Assembly (NCBI GenBank): GCA_029934735.1
Contig: JAOZLR010000012.1
Coordinates: 1 to 21,120, forward strand
Reading direction: 5' to 3'
Source: Bacteroidales bacterium
GTDB lineage: Bacteria > Bacteroidota > Bacteroidia > Bacteroidales > JAADJA01
Length of the DNA: 21,120 nucleotides
The first letter of the stretch is position 1; every line of letters starts with the position of its first letter. Shown here piece by piece: positions 7,375 to 15,150 of this stretch. The notes under the pieces were generated by a model, which saw only the letters and a program-made list of their open reading frames with translations, was not told where the DNA came from and did not search any database. The translations under genes and the position numbers were made by a program.

Positions 7375-10300
7375 ATGAAAATATTTTTATTGATGAGAGT
7401 TTTACTTAATTGTATATTAATTTTTATAATTCCGATTTCTTTGTTTGGTCAGGAGATTGTTTCTCATAGCGATATTAACTGGAAAGGTGTGGTGAAGGAA
7501 AATATCTCGGATGATCAGGCTATTGAATATCTGTATTTTGATAATGCACAGGTTGACTTGTCAACAGGATTACCCACATATTTTCAATCATTTCATTTGG
7601 AGAGTTCTAATGTGGAGCTTGAAGCTGAATTTGTTAGTCAGACCTTTGAGCCTTGTTCTCCAGAGGAAACATTATTTTTACAGACTTCCGGCTTTACTAA
7701 TCAGAACATAATTATTGGTGCGGAAGTTGGTTTTGAAAAGAAAAAGCCGCTGGGTCTCGTATCGTTTACCCCTCTAAGATTTAATATAGAGACTGGAGTT
7801 TATGAAAAGTTGACCGAATTTAGTTTGAAAGTTAGCTCTGTTCAAAAATCACAAAATACAGAAGGCCTCTCAAACAGGTCATATGCTGAACATTCGATTC
7901 TCTCTTCCGGAGAGTGGTATAAGATAAAGGTTGATAAGGCAGGAGTGTATAAAATTACTTATGATGATCTTGTTTCTTATGGAATAAATCCTGAGTCGAT
8001 AAACCCCAAAGATATCCGTATTTATGGAAATGGCGGAGGCATGCTTCCGGAGAAAAATTCCACTTTCAGGCCAGATGACCTTATTGAGAACTCTATTTTT
8101 GTCAGTGGTGAAAATGATGATGTTTTTAATGAAGAAGATTATATTTTGTTTTTTGGACAAGGACCTGATAAGTGGCAAGATATACTTGGGTTTTTCGATT
8201 ACAATATTAATCTTTATAGCGATTTTTCATTCTATTACTTGTCTTATTCTCAAGGAGCTGGCAGCAGGATAATGCAGCAACCTCAAACAGTTGATAATCC
8301 ATCAGGAGTAGTTTCTACTTATAATTATTACATAGCATACCAGGAAGAAAGAATAAACCTTATTAAATCAGGGAAGTTCTGGTATAGCGATGAATTTGGA
8401 GAGATTTTGGAGTATGAATATGATTTTATTATTCCTAATATTGATACATCTTTATTAATTACTATTAAAACAGGTTTTGCGAATCGCACTTTTGCCAACG
8501 ATACTATTGACGTAACAGCGAATGGTGAGCAGGTAGATAAGGTCACAATGACCTCTGTTACACTGGGATCTGTATTGTATGCCAAGACAAAGAAAAGAAC
8601 GTTTTCTTATCAATCTGCCAGTGAGCTAATAAAACTTAAATACAAATATTCTCCATCTTCAATATCTTCGATGGTTTGGCTTGATAATATTCGTATTAAT
8701 GCAAGATGTAAACTGATTATCAGTGATTCACAACTATATTTCCGCGATCTGAATTCATTAGCTGAGGGCGCTGTTTCCGATTTTATTTTATCAGGAGCAA
8801 ATGGAAATACTCAGGTATGGGAAGTGACAAATATCCATAACCCAAAAAATATTCAGTTCGATATTAATGATCAGGAGATACATTTTAGGTTGCACACCGA
8901 TTCACTGCGTGAATTTATTACTTTCGACAACTCTTTATTATTGAGTCCTGAATTTATTGGTACAGTTGAAAATCAGGACTTGCATAGTATTTCCGGAGCA
9001 GATATGATAATTGTTGCACATCCTTTGTTTACAGATGCTTCGCACAGAGTGGCTCAATTGCACGAGGAGAGGGATGGTTTAACTACTATTATTGTTACCA
9101 CAGATCAGGTTTTTAATGAATTTTCTTCCGGGGTGGCTGATCCCACATCAATTCGTGATTTTATTAAGATGTTATATGACAGGTCAGATGGTGCTGAGCC
9201 TAAATTCCTTTTACTAATGGGGGATGGTTCTTTTGATCCAAAAGACAGGATTGAGAATAATACTAACTATGTTCCAACCTTTCAGACCAATCAATCCTGG
9301 AATGCCGCTGCAAGTTATGTGATGGATGATTATTTCGGCTTTCTTGATGATAATGAAGGCAATGACGGGTCTGGTGTTCTTGATATCGGAATAGGCAGGT
9401 TTCCAATCACAAATCCTGATGATGCTTCAACAATAGTTGATAAAATAGAACATTATTATAAAACGGCTTTACCTCCTTTTGGTGCCTGGCGTAACAGAAT
9501 TTGCTTTATTGCCGATGATCAGGACAACAACATGCACCAGCAACAGGCTGACAGTCTTTCTGCAATAGTAACCAATTCAAACCCGCTTTATAATCAGTAT
9601 AAAATATATCTTGATGCCTATACACAGGAAAGCACACCAAGTGGGGAAAAATATCCGGAAGTGAATGCTGCTATTGAAAAACAAATTGAAGATGGTGTGT
9701 TGATAATGAATTATGTAGGCCATGGTGGAGAACTGGGGTGGGCACATGAGGGCATTCTTGGTATTTCAGATATTGTTAGCTGGACAAATTATGATATGCT
9801 TCCTGTTTTTGTAACTGCCACTTGCGAGTTTTCAAGATTTGATGACCCCTACCTGGTTTCTGCAGGCGAGATTGTCCTTCTTACTCCAGAGGGAGGAGGT
9901 ATAGCATTGTTTACAACTACAAGGCTTGCCTATTCACTTGCGAACTATTCTTTAAACAAACGTTTTTATAATAATGCATTTGAAAAGGTTGACGGGGAAT
10001 TTCACACATTTGGCGATCTTATCCGTTTGTCGAAACCACCCGGACAGACAACAACAAAAAACTTTGTTTTGCTTGGTGACCCTGCTATGAGAATGGCATA
10101 TCCTAGATATGAAATTGTAACTACCGAGATTAATGGACAGAATATTGCTAATGGTGAATCTCTGGATACATTATCAGCATTGACTGAGATAACTGTTAAG
10201 GGGATGATTGTTGATAACTCAGGTGAGAAAAACAGCAGCTTTAATGGTAACATCATCCCAACTGTTTTTGATAAAATAACAACATACAAAACCCGTGGAA

Positions 10301-11193
10301 ATGATTCTAATAGTTTTCCTGTTAATTTTTATTGTCAGGATAAATCTATTTTTGAGGGAAACAGCACGGTAACAGACGGTGAGTTTTCTTTTACTTTTAT
10401 TGTTCCAAAAGATATTGCGTACAACTTTGGAAATGGTAAGATTAGTTATTATGCCTACTCGGACGATAGTGATGCCACAGGATATTTTAATGATATCGTT
10501 GTTGGCGGTCTTAATCAAAATGCAAATGCAGACAATGAAGGACCTGAAATCAAATTGTATCTGAACGATAATGGTTTTATGTCGGGTGACCAAACTAACG
10601 ACAGTCCTGTGCTAATGGCCGACCTGTACGATAAACATGGGATTAATATATCTCAGAATGGGATTGGACATGATATTGTTGCTGAAATTGATGGAGACAC
10701 ATATAACTCAATCATTCTGAATAATTCCTTTGCTCCCGAAGTTGATAGTTATCAGAAAGGTTCGATTACATATCCTTTTTTCAATCTTCCTGACGGACGC
10801 CATACTTTAACCTTAAAAGCCTGGGATACATATAATAATTCTTCAGTTGCTTCAATAGATTTTGTTATTAGCAGTAATGCACCACTTTCATTGTCGAAGG
10901 TGATGAATATGCCTAATCCTTTTAGTATTGAGACGACTTTTACCCTGGATCATTCGCATCCCGGAGATGAGCTTGAAATTAGTCTTGAGATTTTTAATCT
11001 CTCAGGCCGAAGGGTGTTAGGCTGGTCAACTTCGGTTGTCACTACAGGGACAACAATATCCTATTTTGTTTGGGATGGGACGGATGCTTCCGGTGGAAAT
11101 CTTGATAATGGGATGTATCTTTACAAAGTAACAGTCACTGATGAAAGTGGTGATGTGACATCTACTGTACAGAAATTGATTATTTCAAAATGA
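7375..11193 (+). CDS. PorU-like C25 peptidase, second tandem copy
   Basis: This second secreted C25 peptidase is co-linear with its upstream neighbour over the whole length. The ATG at 7375 is preferred to an in-frame TTG at 7360. From it the protein has 1272 aa, and the catalytic pair falls at His783 (NYVGHGGELGW) and Cys817 (VTATCEFSRFDD), exactly as in the first copy. A signal peptide ends near SLFGQ (about residue 24). Shared motifs include YGINPESINPKDIRIYG, LLMGDGSFDPKDRIENNTNY, DDYFGFLD and LLGDPAMRMAY. The last ~95 residues are a T9SS sorting-type domain starting NMPNPF and ending QKLIISK. By eye the copies share roughly half their residues in the best regions, so the duplication is old, and neither copy is decaying. 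A terminator and a probable promoter lie between them, so expression may be separate. Possible roles are a second sortase with other cargo or a specialised surface protease. A carboxypeptidase-regulatory-like protein follows in the same operon. Confidence 0.85.
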   Translation: MKIFLLMRVLLNCILIFIIPISLFGQEIVSHSDINWKGVVKENISDDQAIEYLYFDNAQVDLSTGLPTYFQSFHLESSNVELEAEFVSQTFEPCSPEETLFLQTSGFTNQNIIIGAEVGFEKKKPLGLVSFTPLRFNIETGVYEKLTEFSLKVSSVQKSQNTEGLSNRSYAEHSILSSGEWYKIKVDKAGVYKITYDDLVSYGINPESINPKDIRIYGNGGGMLPEKNSTFRPDDLIENSIFVSGENDDVFNEEDYILFFGQGPDKWQDILGFFDYNINLYSDFSFYYLSYSQGAGSRIMQQPQTVDNPSGVVSTYNYYIAYQEERINLIKSGKFWYSDEFGEILEYEYDFIIPNIDTSLLITIKTGFANRTFANDTIDVTANGEQVDKVTMTSVTLGSVLYAKTKKRTFSYQSASELIKLKYKYSPSSISSMVWLDNIRINARCKLIISDSQLYFRDLNSLAEGAVSDFILSGANGNTQVWEVTNIHNPKNIQFDINDQEIHFRLHTDSLREFITFDNSLLLSPEFIGTVENQDLHSISGADMIIVAHPLFTDASHRVAQLHEERDGLTTIIVTTDQVFNEFSSGVADPTSIRDFIKMLYDRSDGAEPKFLLLMGDGSFDPKDRIENNTNYVPTFQTNQSWNAAASYVMDDYFGFLDDNEGNDGSGVLDIGIGRFPITNPDDASTIVDKIEHYYKTALPPFGAWRNRICFIADDQDNNMHQQQADSLSAIVTNSNPLYNQYKIYLDAYTQESTPSGEKYPEVNAAIEKQIEDGVLIMNYVGHGGELGWAHEGILGISDIVSWTNYDMLPVFVTATCEFSRFDDPYLVSAGEIVLLTPEGGGIALFTTTRLAYSLANYSLNKRFYNNAFEKVDGEFHTFGDLIRLSKPPGQTTTKNFVLLGDPAMRMAYPRYEIVTTEINGQNIANGESLDTLSALTEITVKGMIVDNSGEKNSSFNGNIIPTVFDKITTYKTRGNDSNSFPVNFYCQDKSIFEGNSTVTDGEFSFTFIVPKDIAYNFGNGKISYYAYSDDSDATGYFNDIVVGGLNQNANADNEGPEIKLYLNDNGFMSGDQTNDSPVLMADLYDKHGINISQNGIGHDIVAEIDGDTYNSIILNNSFAPEVDSYQKGSITYPFFNLPDGRHTLTLKAWDTYNNSSVASIDFVISSNAPLSLSKVMNMPNPFSIETTFTLDHSHPGDELEISLEIFNLSGRRVLGWSTSVVTTGTTISYFVWDGTDASGGNLDNGMYLYKVTVTDESGDVTSTVQKLIISK

Positions 11194-11220
11194 TCCACTT
11201 TGATAGAAACCTGATTGAAT

Positions 11221-12570
11221 GTGAGAAAACCGATATTAATATTATTTGTTTTTTTGAGTCCGTTATTCATTTTCGGGCAAGGTACTAAATTCAGGGTTAC
11301 AGGCTCAGTTATTGATTCCAAAACAGGAGAGCCTCTAACGAATGTTAATATTAAATCGTCAAATAATCATTTTGGAACAATAACCGATGAATCAGGAAAC
11401 TTCACAATATCATTAACCAATTTCCCAACCTCGCTCGTTTTTACCCACATTGGTTATTCTTTATTGAAAGTGAATCTGGAAGCGCCTCCCATTGGTGATG
11501 TGAATGTTCAATTATCATCCAAAGCTACGGAACTGGGAGGTGTTACTGTTACTACTGAGAGAATAGATACACTCTACAGGGATAATAAGTATTCGGTTCT
11601 TGATTACGAGTTGTTTGATAATGGAGTTCTGTTACTTATTTTTAAATATTATCTGTCAAGAGCCGAACTGCTTTTTAAAACCTATGAAGGTGATGAGATT
11701 GCAAAACTGCCATTATTGCCCGGAAAACCTTTGCAGTTTTTCCGTGATTGCCTCGGGAATGTGCATATATTTACAAAAACAAGGTCTTTTCAGATTTTTT
11801 TTGAAGATAGCATTATAAAATTACTGCCTGGAGTTGACATTGAAGATTTTAAAGATGTTATGGGAGATTGTAAGTTCAGAGCTGGTAACCATTTGTATTT
11901 CCAGAAGTATGGATTTCAAAAACTTATATCATTCTATTATTCAGCTGATACAACTACGAAGAACTGGAAACTATTCAGAACTGTTACTGATAGTGATAAA
12001 ATGGCATTTTTATCTCGCAATGGAATGTCTGGTGAAATGGATCTTATTAATATTAGTGGAATCTATGGAGTTAACGCTAATGAAATTTGGCGTGGATACA
12101 GAAATATTGAAGTTCAAAATCGCTTTAATAAGTTGGCATATCTGTCTCCGATTTATGCTCCCATCGAAAGGTTAGGAGATACCATCTGCATTATTAATCA
12201 TCCTGATTCCGTTATGGAATTTTATAATCTGTCTGATTCATTAATTTTTACAACTCCCATAAAATATCACTTAACAAAGAAATATGATCCATTGCGGACA
12301 TTTGTTTCTGCATGGGCGAAGCCGGTTAAATGGGATAAGAGTGTTATCATCGATGAACAAAAACAAAAAATTTATACGCTCTTCCTTAAGAGTAATGGCT
12401 TGAGGGAGCTTCGCGAAATTAACATTTTAACTGGTGAAATTTCTTTTGCAGCAAGGATTCCTTTTCCCTATATCGAAAAAATAAAAGTCCGCGACGGATA
12501 TGTCTATTTTATTTATAAAGGCTGGATAGAAACGGAAAAGAAAAAGCTTTTTAGGCAAAAGATAGATTGA
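11221..12570 (+). CDS. Secreted carboxypeptidase-regulatory-like domain protein of unknown function
   Basis: I do not recognise a named family beyond the N-terminal domain. An N-terminal signal (RKPILILFVFLSPLFIFGQ) precedes a carboxypeptidase-D regulatory-like beta-sandwich at about residues 22-105. It is shown by VTGSVIDSKTGEPLTNVNI, GTITDESGNFTISL and FTHIGYSLLKVNL. Such domains occur at the start of SusC-type receptors, but no plug or barrel follows here. The remaining ~340 residues are strand-rich (for example CLGNVHIFTKTRSFQIFF, GDTICIINHPDSVMEFYNLS, KQKIYTLFLKSNGLRELREI). They resemble irregular propeller blades, which is only a visual impression. An in-frame TGA at 11212 leaves only TTG (11215) or GTG (11221) as upstream starts; GTG is chosen because it puts Arg-Lys at the start of the signal peptide. 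The gene begins 27 bases after the second porU copy with no terminator between, so it is probably co-transcribed. A cell-surface or periplasmic role linked to that peptidase is inferred. Confidence 0.7.
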   Translation: MRKPILILFVFLSPLFIFGQGTKFRVTGSVIDSKTGEPLTNVNIKSSNNHFGTITDESGNFTISLTNFPTSLVFTHIGYSLLKVNLEAPPIGDVNVQLSSKATELGGVTVTTERIDTLYRDNKYSVLDYELFDNGVLLLIFKYYLSRAELLFKTYEGDEIAKLPLLPGKPLQFFRDCLGNVHIFTKTRSFQIFFEDSIIKLLPGVDIEDFKDVMGDCKFRAGNHLYFQKYGFQKLISFYYSADTTTKNWKLFRTVTDSDKMAFLSRNGMSGEMDLINISGIYGVNANEIWRGYRNIEVQNRFNKLAYLSPIYAPIERLGDTICIINHPDSVMEFYNLSDSLIFTTPIKYHLTKKYDPLRTFVSAWAKPVKWDKSVIIDEQKQKIYTLFLKSNGLRELREINILTGEISFAARIPFPYIEKIKVRDGYVYFIYKGWIETEKKKLFRQKID

Positions 12571-12588
12571 CCTGTTTCAAAGGGTCAA
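12567..12588. terminator. Weak hairpin between convergent genes
   Basis: TTGACC (12567-12572) and GGTCAA (12583-12588) form a 6-bp stem with a 10-base loop overlapping the stop codon at 12570. On the plus strand it is followed by GTTAATTTTG, a poor T-run. It lies between two convergent genes, so it may end either transcript weakly. Confidence 0.3.
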
Positions 12589-12637
12589 GTTAATTTTGTG
12601 GGGAGAGTGCTATATTTTCTCAGAATTAGTATCTTAG

Positions 12638-14770
12638 TCAAGGCTTTTCCTCCTTTCCTTTTATCTCATCCATAATACTTGTGGTTTTATAGAGATAGAT
12701 ATCTTTCTTCAGGTCTGATATCCAAGCATCCGACCTTGCCTTTGCCGAGGTGTCTGCTTCTATTTTTGGGAGGTCAGCATGCAATACCTGAATAGTAAGA
12801 CCGAGAGTGTCTTTTCCTATTCTCTTAAATCTTTTACCCGATTCTTCTCTCTTTGTGACCAGCTCATTGTACTTTTCGTAATTAAGAGTTAGATCAGTAT
12901 TGTCTCTAATCTCTTTCAGCCTTTTGCCATTTTCGTGAACAAGAGTTAACAGAGTATCCTTTTTAATCTCATTTTTAGCATTTTCCTCAACCTCTTTTAC
13001 ATTAAATAAAGGTGTCCAGTTATTGTTCTCCACTGCAGGAATTTCGTCCCATGGCATTGGATAATCCATATCTTTTTCACCAAAGTCAATGTAGTTGTAA
13101 TAATCAGGAAAAATAATATCAGGTGTTACTCCTTTCAATTGGGTGGAGCCTCCGTTTATCCTGTAAAATTTCTGAATGGTCATTTTTAGTGCTCCGAGAG
13201 ATTTCATATCATCCGGTTTGCGTGGAACCATTCTGTCAAGCTCTGCGAAATTTTGAACTGTTCCTTTTCCGAAAGAGTGGTTTCCTCCAACAATAATTGC
13301 TCTGTTGTAATCTTGCATTGCAGCAGCAAAAATTTCTGATGCCGAAGCACTGACAGCATTTATCATTACGACCAATGGACCATCGTATTGAACAGTAGGG
13401 TCTTCATCCTTTAATATCCTTATTTCACCTTGTCTGTCCTTAGCCTGAACCACCGGGCCGTCTTTAATAAATAATCCTGCAATTTTCACAACATCTTGTA
13501 AAGAGCCACCTCCATTTCCCCGCAAGTCAAAGATGATTCCATCTACATTCTCTGTTTTAAGCTTTTCAAGTTCTGTCTTTACATCATCATAACAATTTTT
13601 GCCATCTGCTTTGTTAAAATTTACATAGAATGAAGGCAGTCTGAGATATCCGTATGTTTCGCCGGTTTTTGATTTTAGTAATGCCGATTTAGCATAAGTC
13701 TCTTCCAGGATAACAACATCACGAATAATTTCAATATCTTTAATAGTTCCATCAAGTTTTTTTATCGTGAGTGTTACTTTAGTACCCTTTGGCCCACGAA
13801 TTAGCTGAACAGCATCATCAAGGCGCATGTCAACAACATCAACAGGCTCTTCACCATCCTGAGCTACCTTTACGATGAAATCGCCAACCTCAATCTCACC
13901 TTGTTTCCATGTCGGACTTCCAGGAATAACTCTAATGACTTCGATATAAGAATTTTTTTGAGTAAGCTGAGCACCAATACCTTCAAGTTCTCCAGAAAAC
14001 CGAATATCAAAATTTTCTTTTTCCTTTGGTGGAAAATATTGTGTATGAGGATCGAAGACGTTTACGAGTGAGTTTACATAAATATTCAGACGGTCATCAT
14101 CATTAAATTTTGACATACGATGAAACCAGTCGTCATAACGCTTTAGAATCTTTTCTCTTGCTTCTGTTTCGATTTCATCAAAACTTTTAATCGTGACAGT
14201 ATCGCTTTTTTCGGCAGCTTTTTTCTGATCCTCCAGCATTTCTTTCACCCTTGTCATAGTTTCATACTTCAGCGATTTTCTCCATATCTCCTTTAATTCA
14301 CCTTTGGAGGTAGCATAATTCCTTTTTTCGGCATCAACCTCAACTTTTTCAGATAAAGTATAGTCAAAGGGTTTGTTTAGACTTTTTTTATAATAATCTT
14401 CAGTTTCTGTTGTCCTTTTATTCAGTATTTGTATCGAAAGATCAAGGAAGTCAAAATTGTCTTCCAGCATTGCATCGTCAAGTTTTGTTTCATATTCTGA
14501 CAGTTTGTCAATATCTTCCTGCAAAAGAAAACGCTTGCTGTAATCGATCCTGTCAATGAAGAGCTTATAGGCTTTTTTTGAAAATTCGTCATCAATTTTG
14601 CCTGGATCGTAATGGCCGGTTTTAATGGCAAAGGTTATTACTTTAAGCACCAGCATTCTTCTCATGCTGTCGGAATCTTCCTGGTCTCCGGTTCTTGATG
14701 CAAAGACAATTAGGGTTATTGATACGATTAAAATGGGAACTGCAATGATTCTGAAAAGTTTTGACTTCAT
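12638..14770 (-). CDS. prc: Carboxy-terminal processing protease, S41 family (Prc/Tsp type)
   Basis: This is a periplasmic, membrane-anchored serine protease of the tail-specific (Prc/Tsp) type, which degrades or trims proteins from their C-termini. From the ATG at 14770 it has 710 aa, starting MKSKLFRIIAVPILIVSITL, a signal or anchor segment; an in-frame ATG at 14794 would add 8 residues. The long helical N-terminal domain runs to about residue 235. A PDZ domain follows (GIGAQLTQKNSYIEV, GSPTWKQGEIEVGDFIVKV, DAVQLIRGPKGTKVTLTI). The S41 catalytic domain carries GIIFDLRGNGGGSL and the Ser-Lys dyad: Ser478 in AVSASASEIF and Lys502 in SFGKGTVQ. GVTPDIIFPD and a charged C-terminal helical region complete the protein. 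Size and layout match E. coli Prc (682 aa) rather than the shorter CtpA type. It is convergent with the gene to its left and divergent from the MscS gene. Confidence 0.9.
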   Translation of the reverse strand: MKSKLFRIIAVPILIVSITLIVFASRTGDQEDSDSMRRMLVLKVITFAIKTGHYDPGKIDDEFSKKAYKLFIDRIDYSKRFLLQEDIDKLSEYETKLDDAMLEDNFDFLDLSIQILNKRTTETEDYYKKSLNKPFDYTLSEKVEVDAEKRNYATSKGELKEIWRKSLKYETMTRVKEMLEDQKKAAEKSDTVTIKSFDEIETEAREKILKRYDDWFHRMSKFNDDDRLNIYVNSLVNVFDPHTQYFPPKEKENFDIRFSGELEGIGAQLTQKNSYIEVIRVIPGSPTWKQGEIEVGDFIVKVAQDGEEPVDVVDMRLDDAVQLIRGPKGTKVTLTIKKLDGTIKDIEIIRDVVILEETYAKSALLKSKTGETYGYLRLPSFYVNFNKADGKNCYDDVKTELEKLKTENVDGIIFDLRGNGGGSLQDVVKIAGLFIKDGPVVQAKDRQGEIRILKDEDPTVQYDGPLVVMINAVSASASEIFAAAMQDYNRAIIVGGNHSFGKGTVQNFAELDRMVPRKPDDMKSLGALKMTIQKFYRINGGSTQLKGVTPDIIFPDYYNYIDFGEKDMDYPMPWDEIPAVENNNWTPLFNVKEVEENAKNEIKKDTLLTLVHENGKRLKEIRDNTDLTLNYEKYNELVTKREESGKRFKRIGKDTLGLTIQVLHADLPKIEADTSAKARSDAWISDLKKDIYLYKTTSIMDEIKGKEEKP

Positions 14771-14816
14771 AACGATAATTATCTTATTGTACATATATCT
14801 TATTTACCAGAAGATA

Positions 14817-14824
14817 CAAAACTA
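14817..14824 (-). promoter_or_regulatory. Probable -7 element of prc
   Basis: On the minus strand TAGTTTTG (14824 down to 14817) is an exact TAnnTTTG match. It lies 46 bases before the chosen ATG at 14770 and 22 bases before the alternative ATG at 14794. No clear TTG is seen at the -33 position. Confidence 0.35.
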
Positions 14825-14954
14825 CTCTATTTATATTAAAGAGAACTGAATAATGGTGTTAAATGTTGTTAAGTCGTTTCAGCAAGAAAATATTAATAAT
14901 CGTTTGCTCTTATTTTGGAAATAGTTATCTGCATTAGTAAACCCATATTTTAAC

Positions 14955-14988
14955 TTTGTGGTTTAGGTTGTATAATGCATTATCTTTG
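14955..14988 (+). promoter_or_regulatory. Probable promoter upstream of the MscS-family gene
   Basis: TTTG (14955-14958) is followed after 22 bases by TATCTTTG (14981-14988), an exact TAnnTTTG box at acceptable spacing. Transcription would begin near 14995, leaving a leader of about 155 bases. Confidence 0.45.
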
Positions 14989-15043
14989 GACAAAAATAGC
15001 ATATTTTAAAAATACACCTGTATTCATTGTGAGAGTTAAATAG

Positions 15044-15136
15044 ATGCCTGATTTTGCTGATATTGGGGTTATAATGACAATTCAAATGGATGAATATGAG
15101 GAAGGAAAAATAACTAAAAATGCCTGTAGTGGTTAA
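15044..15136 (+). CDS. Possible 30-aa leader ORF (doubtful)
   Basis: An ATG at 15044 opens 30 codons ending in TAA at 15134-15136, just 14 bases before the MscS start. The peptide begins MPDFADIGVIMTIQMDEYEE and ends KNACSG. It is acidic in the middle and resembles nothing I know. It lies downstream of the probable promoter, so it could be translated as an upstream ORF, but a chance ORF of this length is common. Confidence 0.15.
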   Translation: MPDFADIGVIMTIQMDEYEEGKITKNACSG

Positions 15137-15150
15137 GATATTTTAGATAT

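Larger units (their letters stand above)
14825..15150. other. Divergent spacer between prc and the MscS-family gene
   Basis: This AT-rich spacer of about 330 bases holds the mscS promoter candidate at 14955-14988. A second exact -7 box, TAACTTTG at 14951-14958, lacks a well-placed -33. A 30-codon open frame starts at ATG 15044. No tRNA, riboswitch-like fold or long repeat was recognised. The leader from the candidate promoter to the MscS start codon is about 155 bases, longer than the ~30 bases inferred for porU, gyrB and the methionine gamma-lyase gene. Confidence 0.5.

Noticed and set aside
10219..10593. 124-codon minus-strand ORF inside the second porU copy
   Set aside because: The peptidase frame is continuous and conserved against its paralogue here; the antisense ORF looks like no known protein.
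7375..11193. Second C25 protein as a secreted gingipain-type virulence protease
   Set aside because: Its full-length collinearity with the PorU beside gldJ fits a PorU paralogue better, though a protease role cannot be excluded.
14771..14794. Upstream ATG extending the Prc protein by eight residues
   Set aside because: The ATG at 14770 puts Lys-Ser-Lys directly before the hydrophobic segment, as in a typical signal; the longer start is not excluded.
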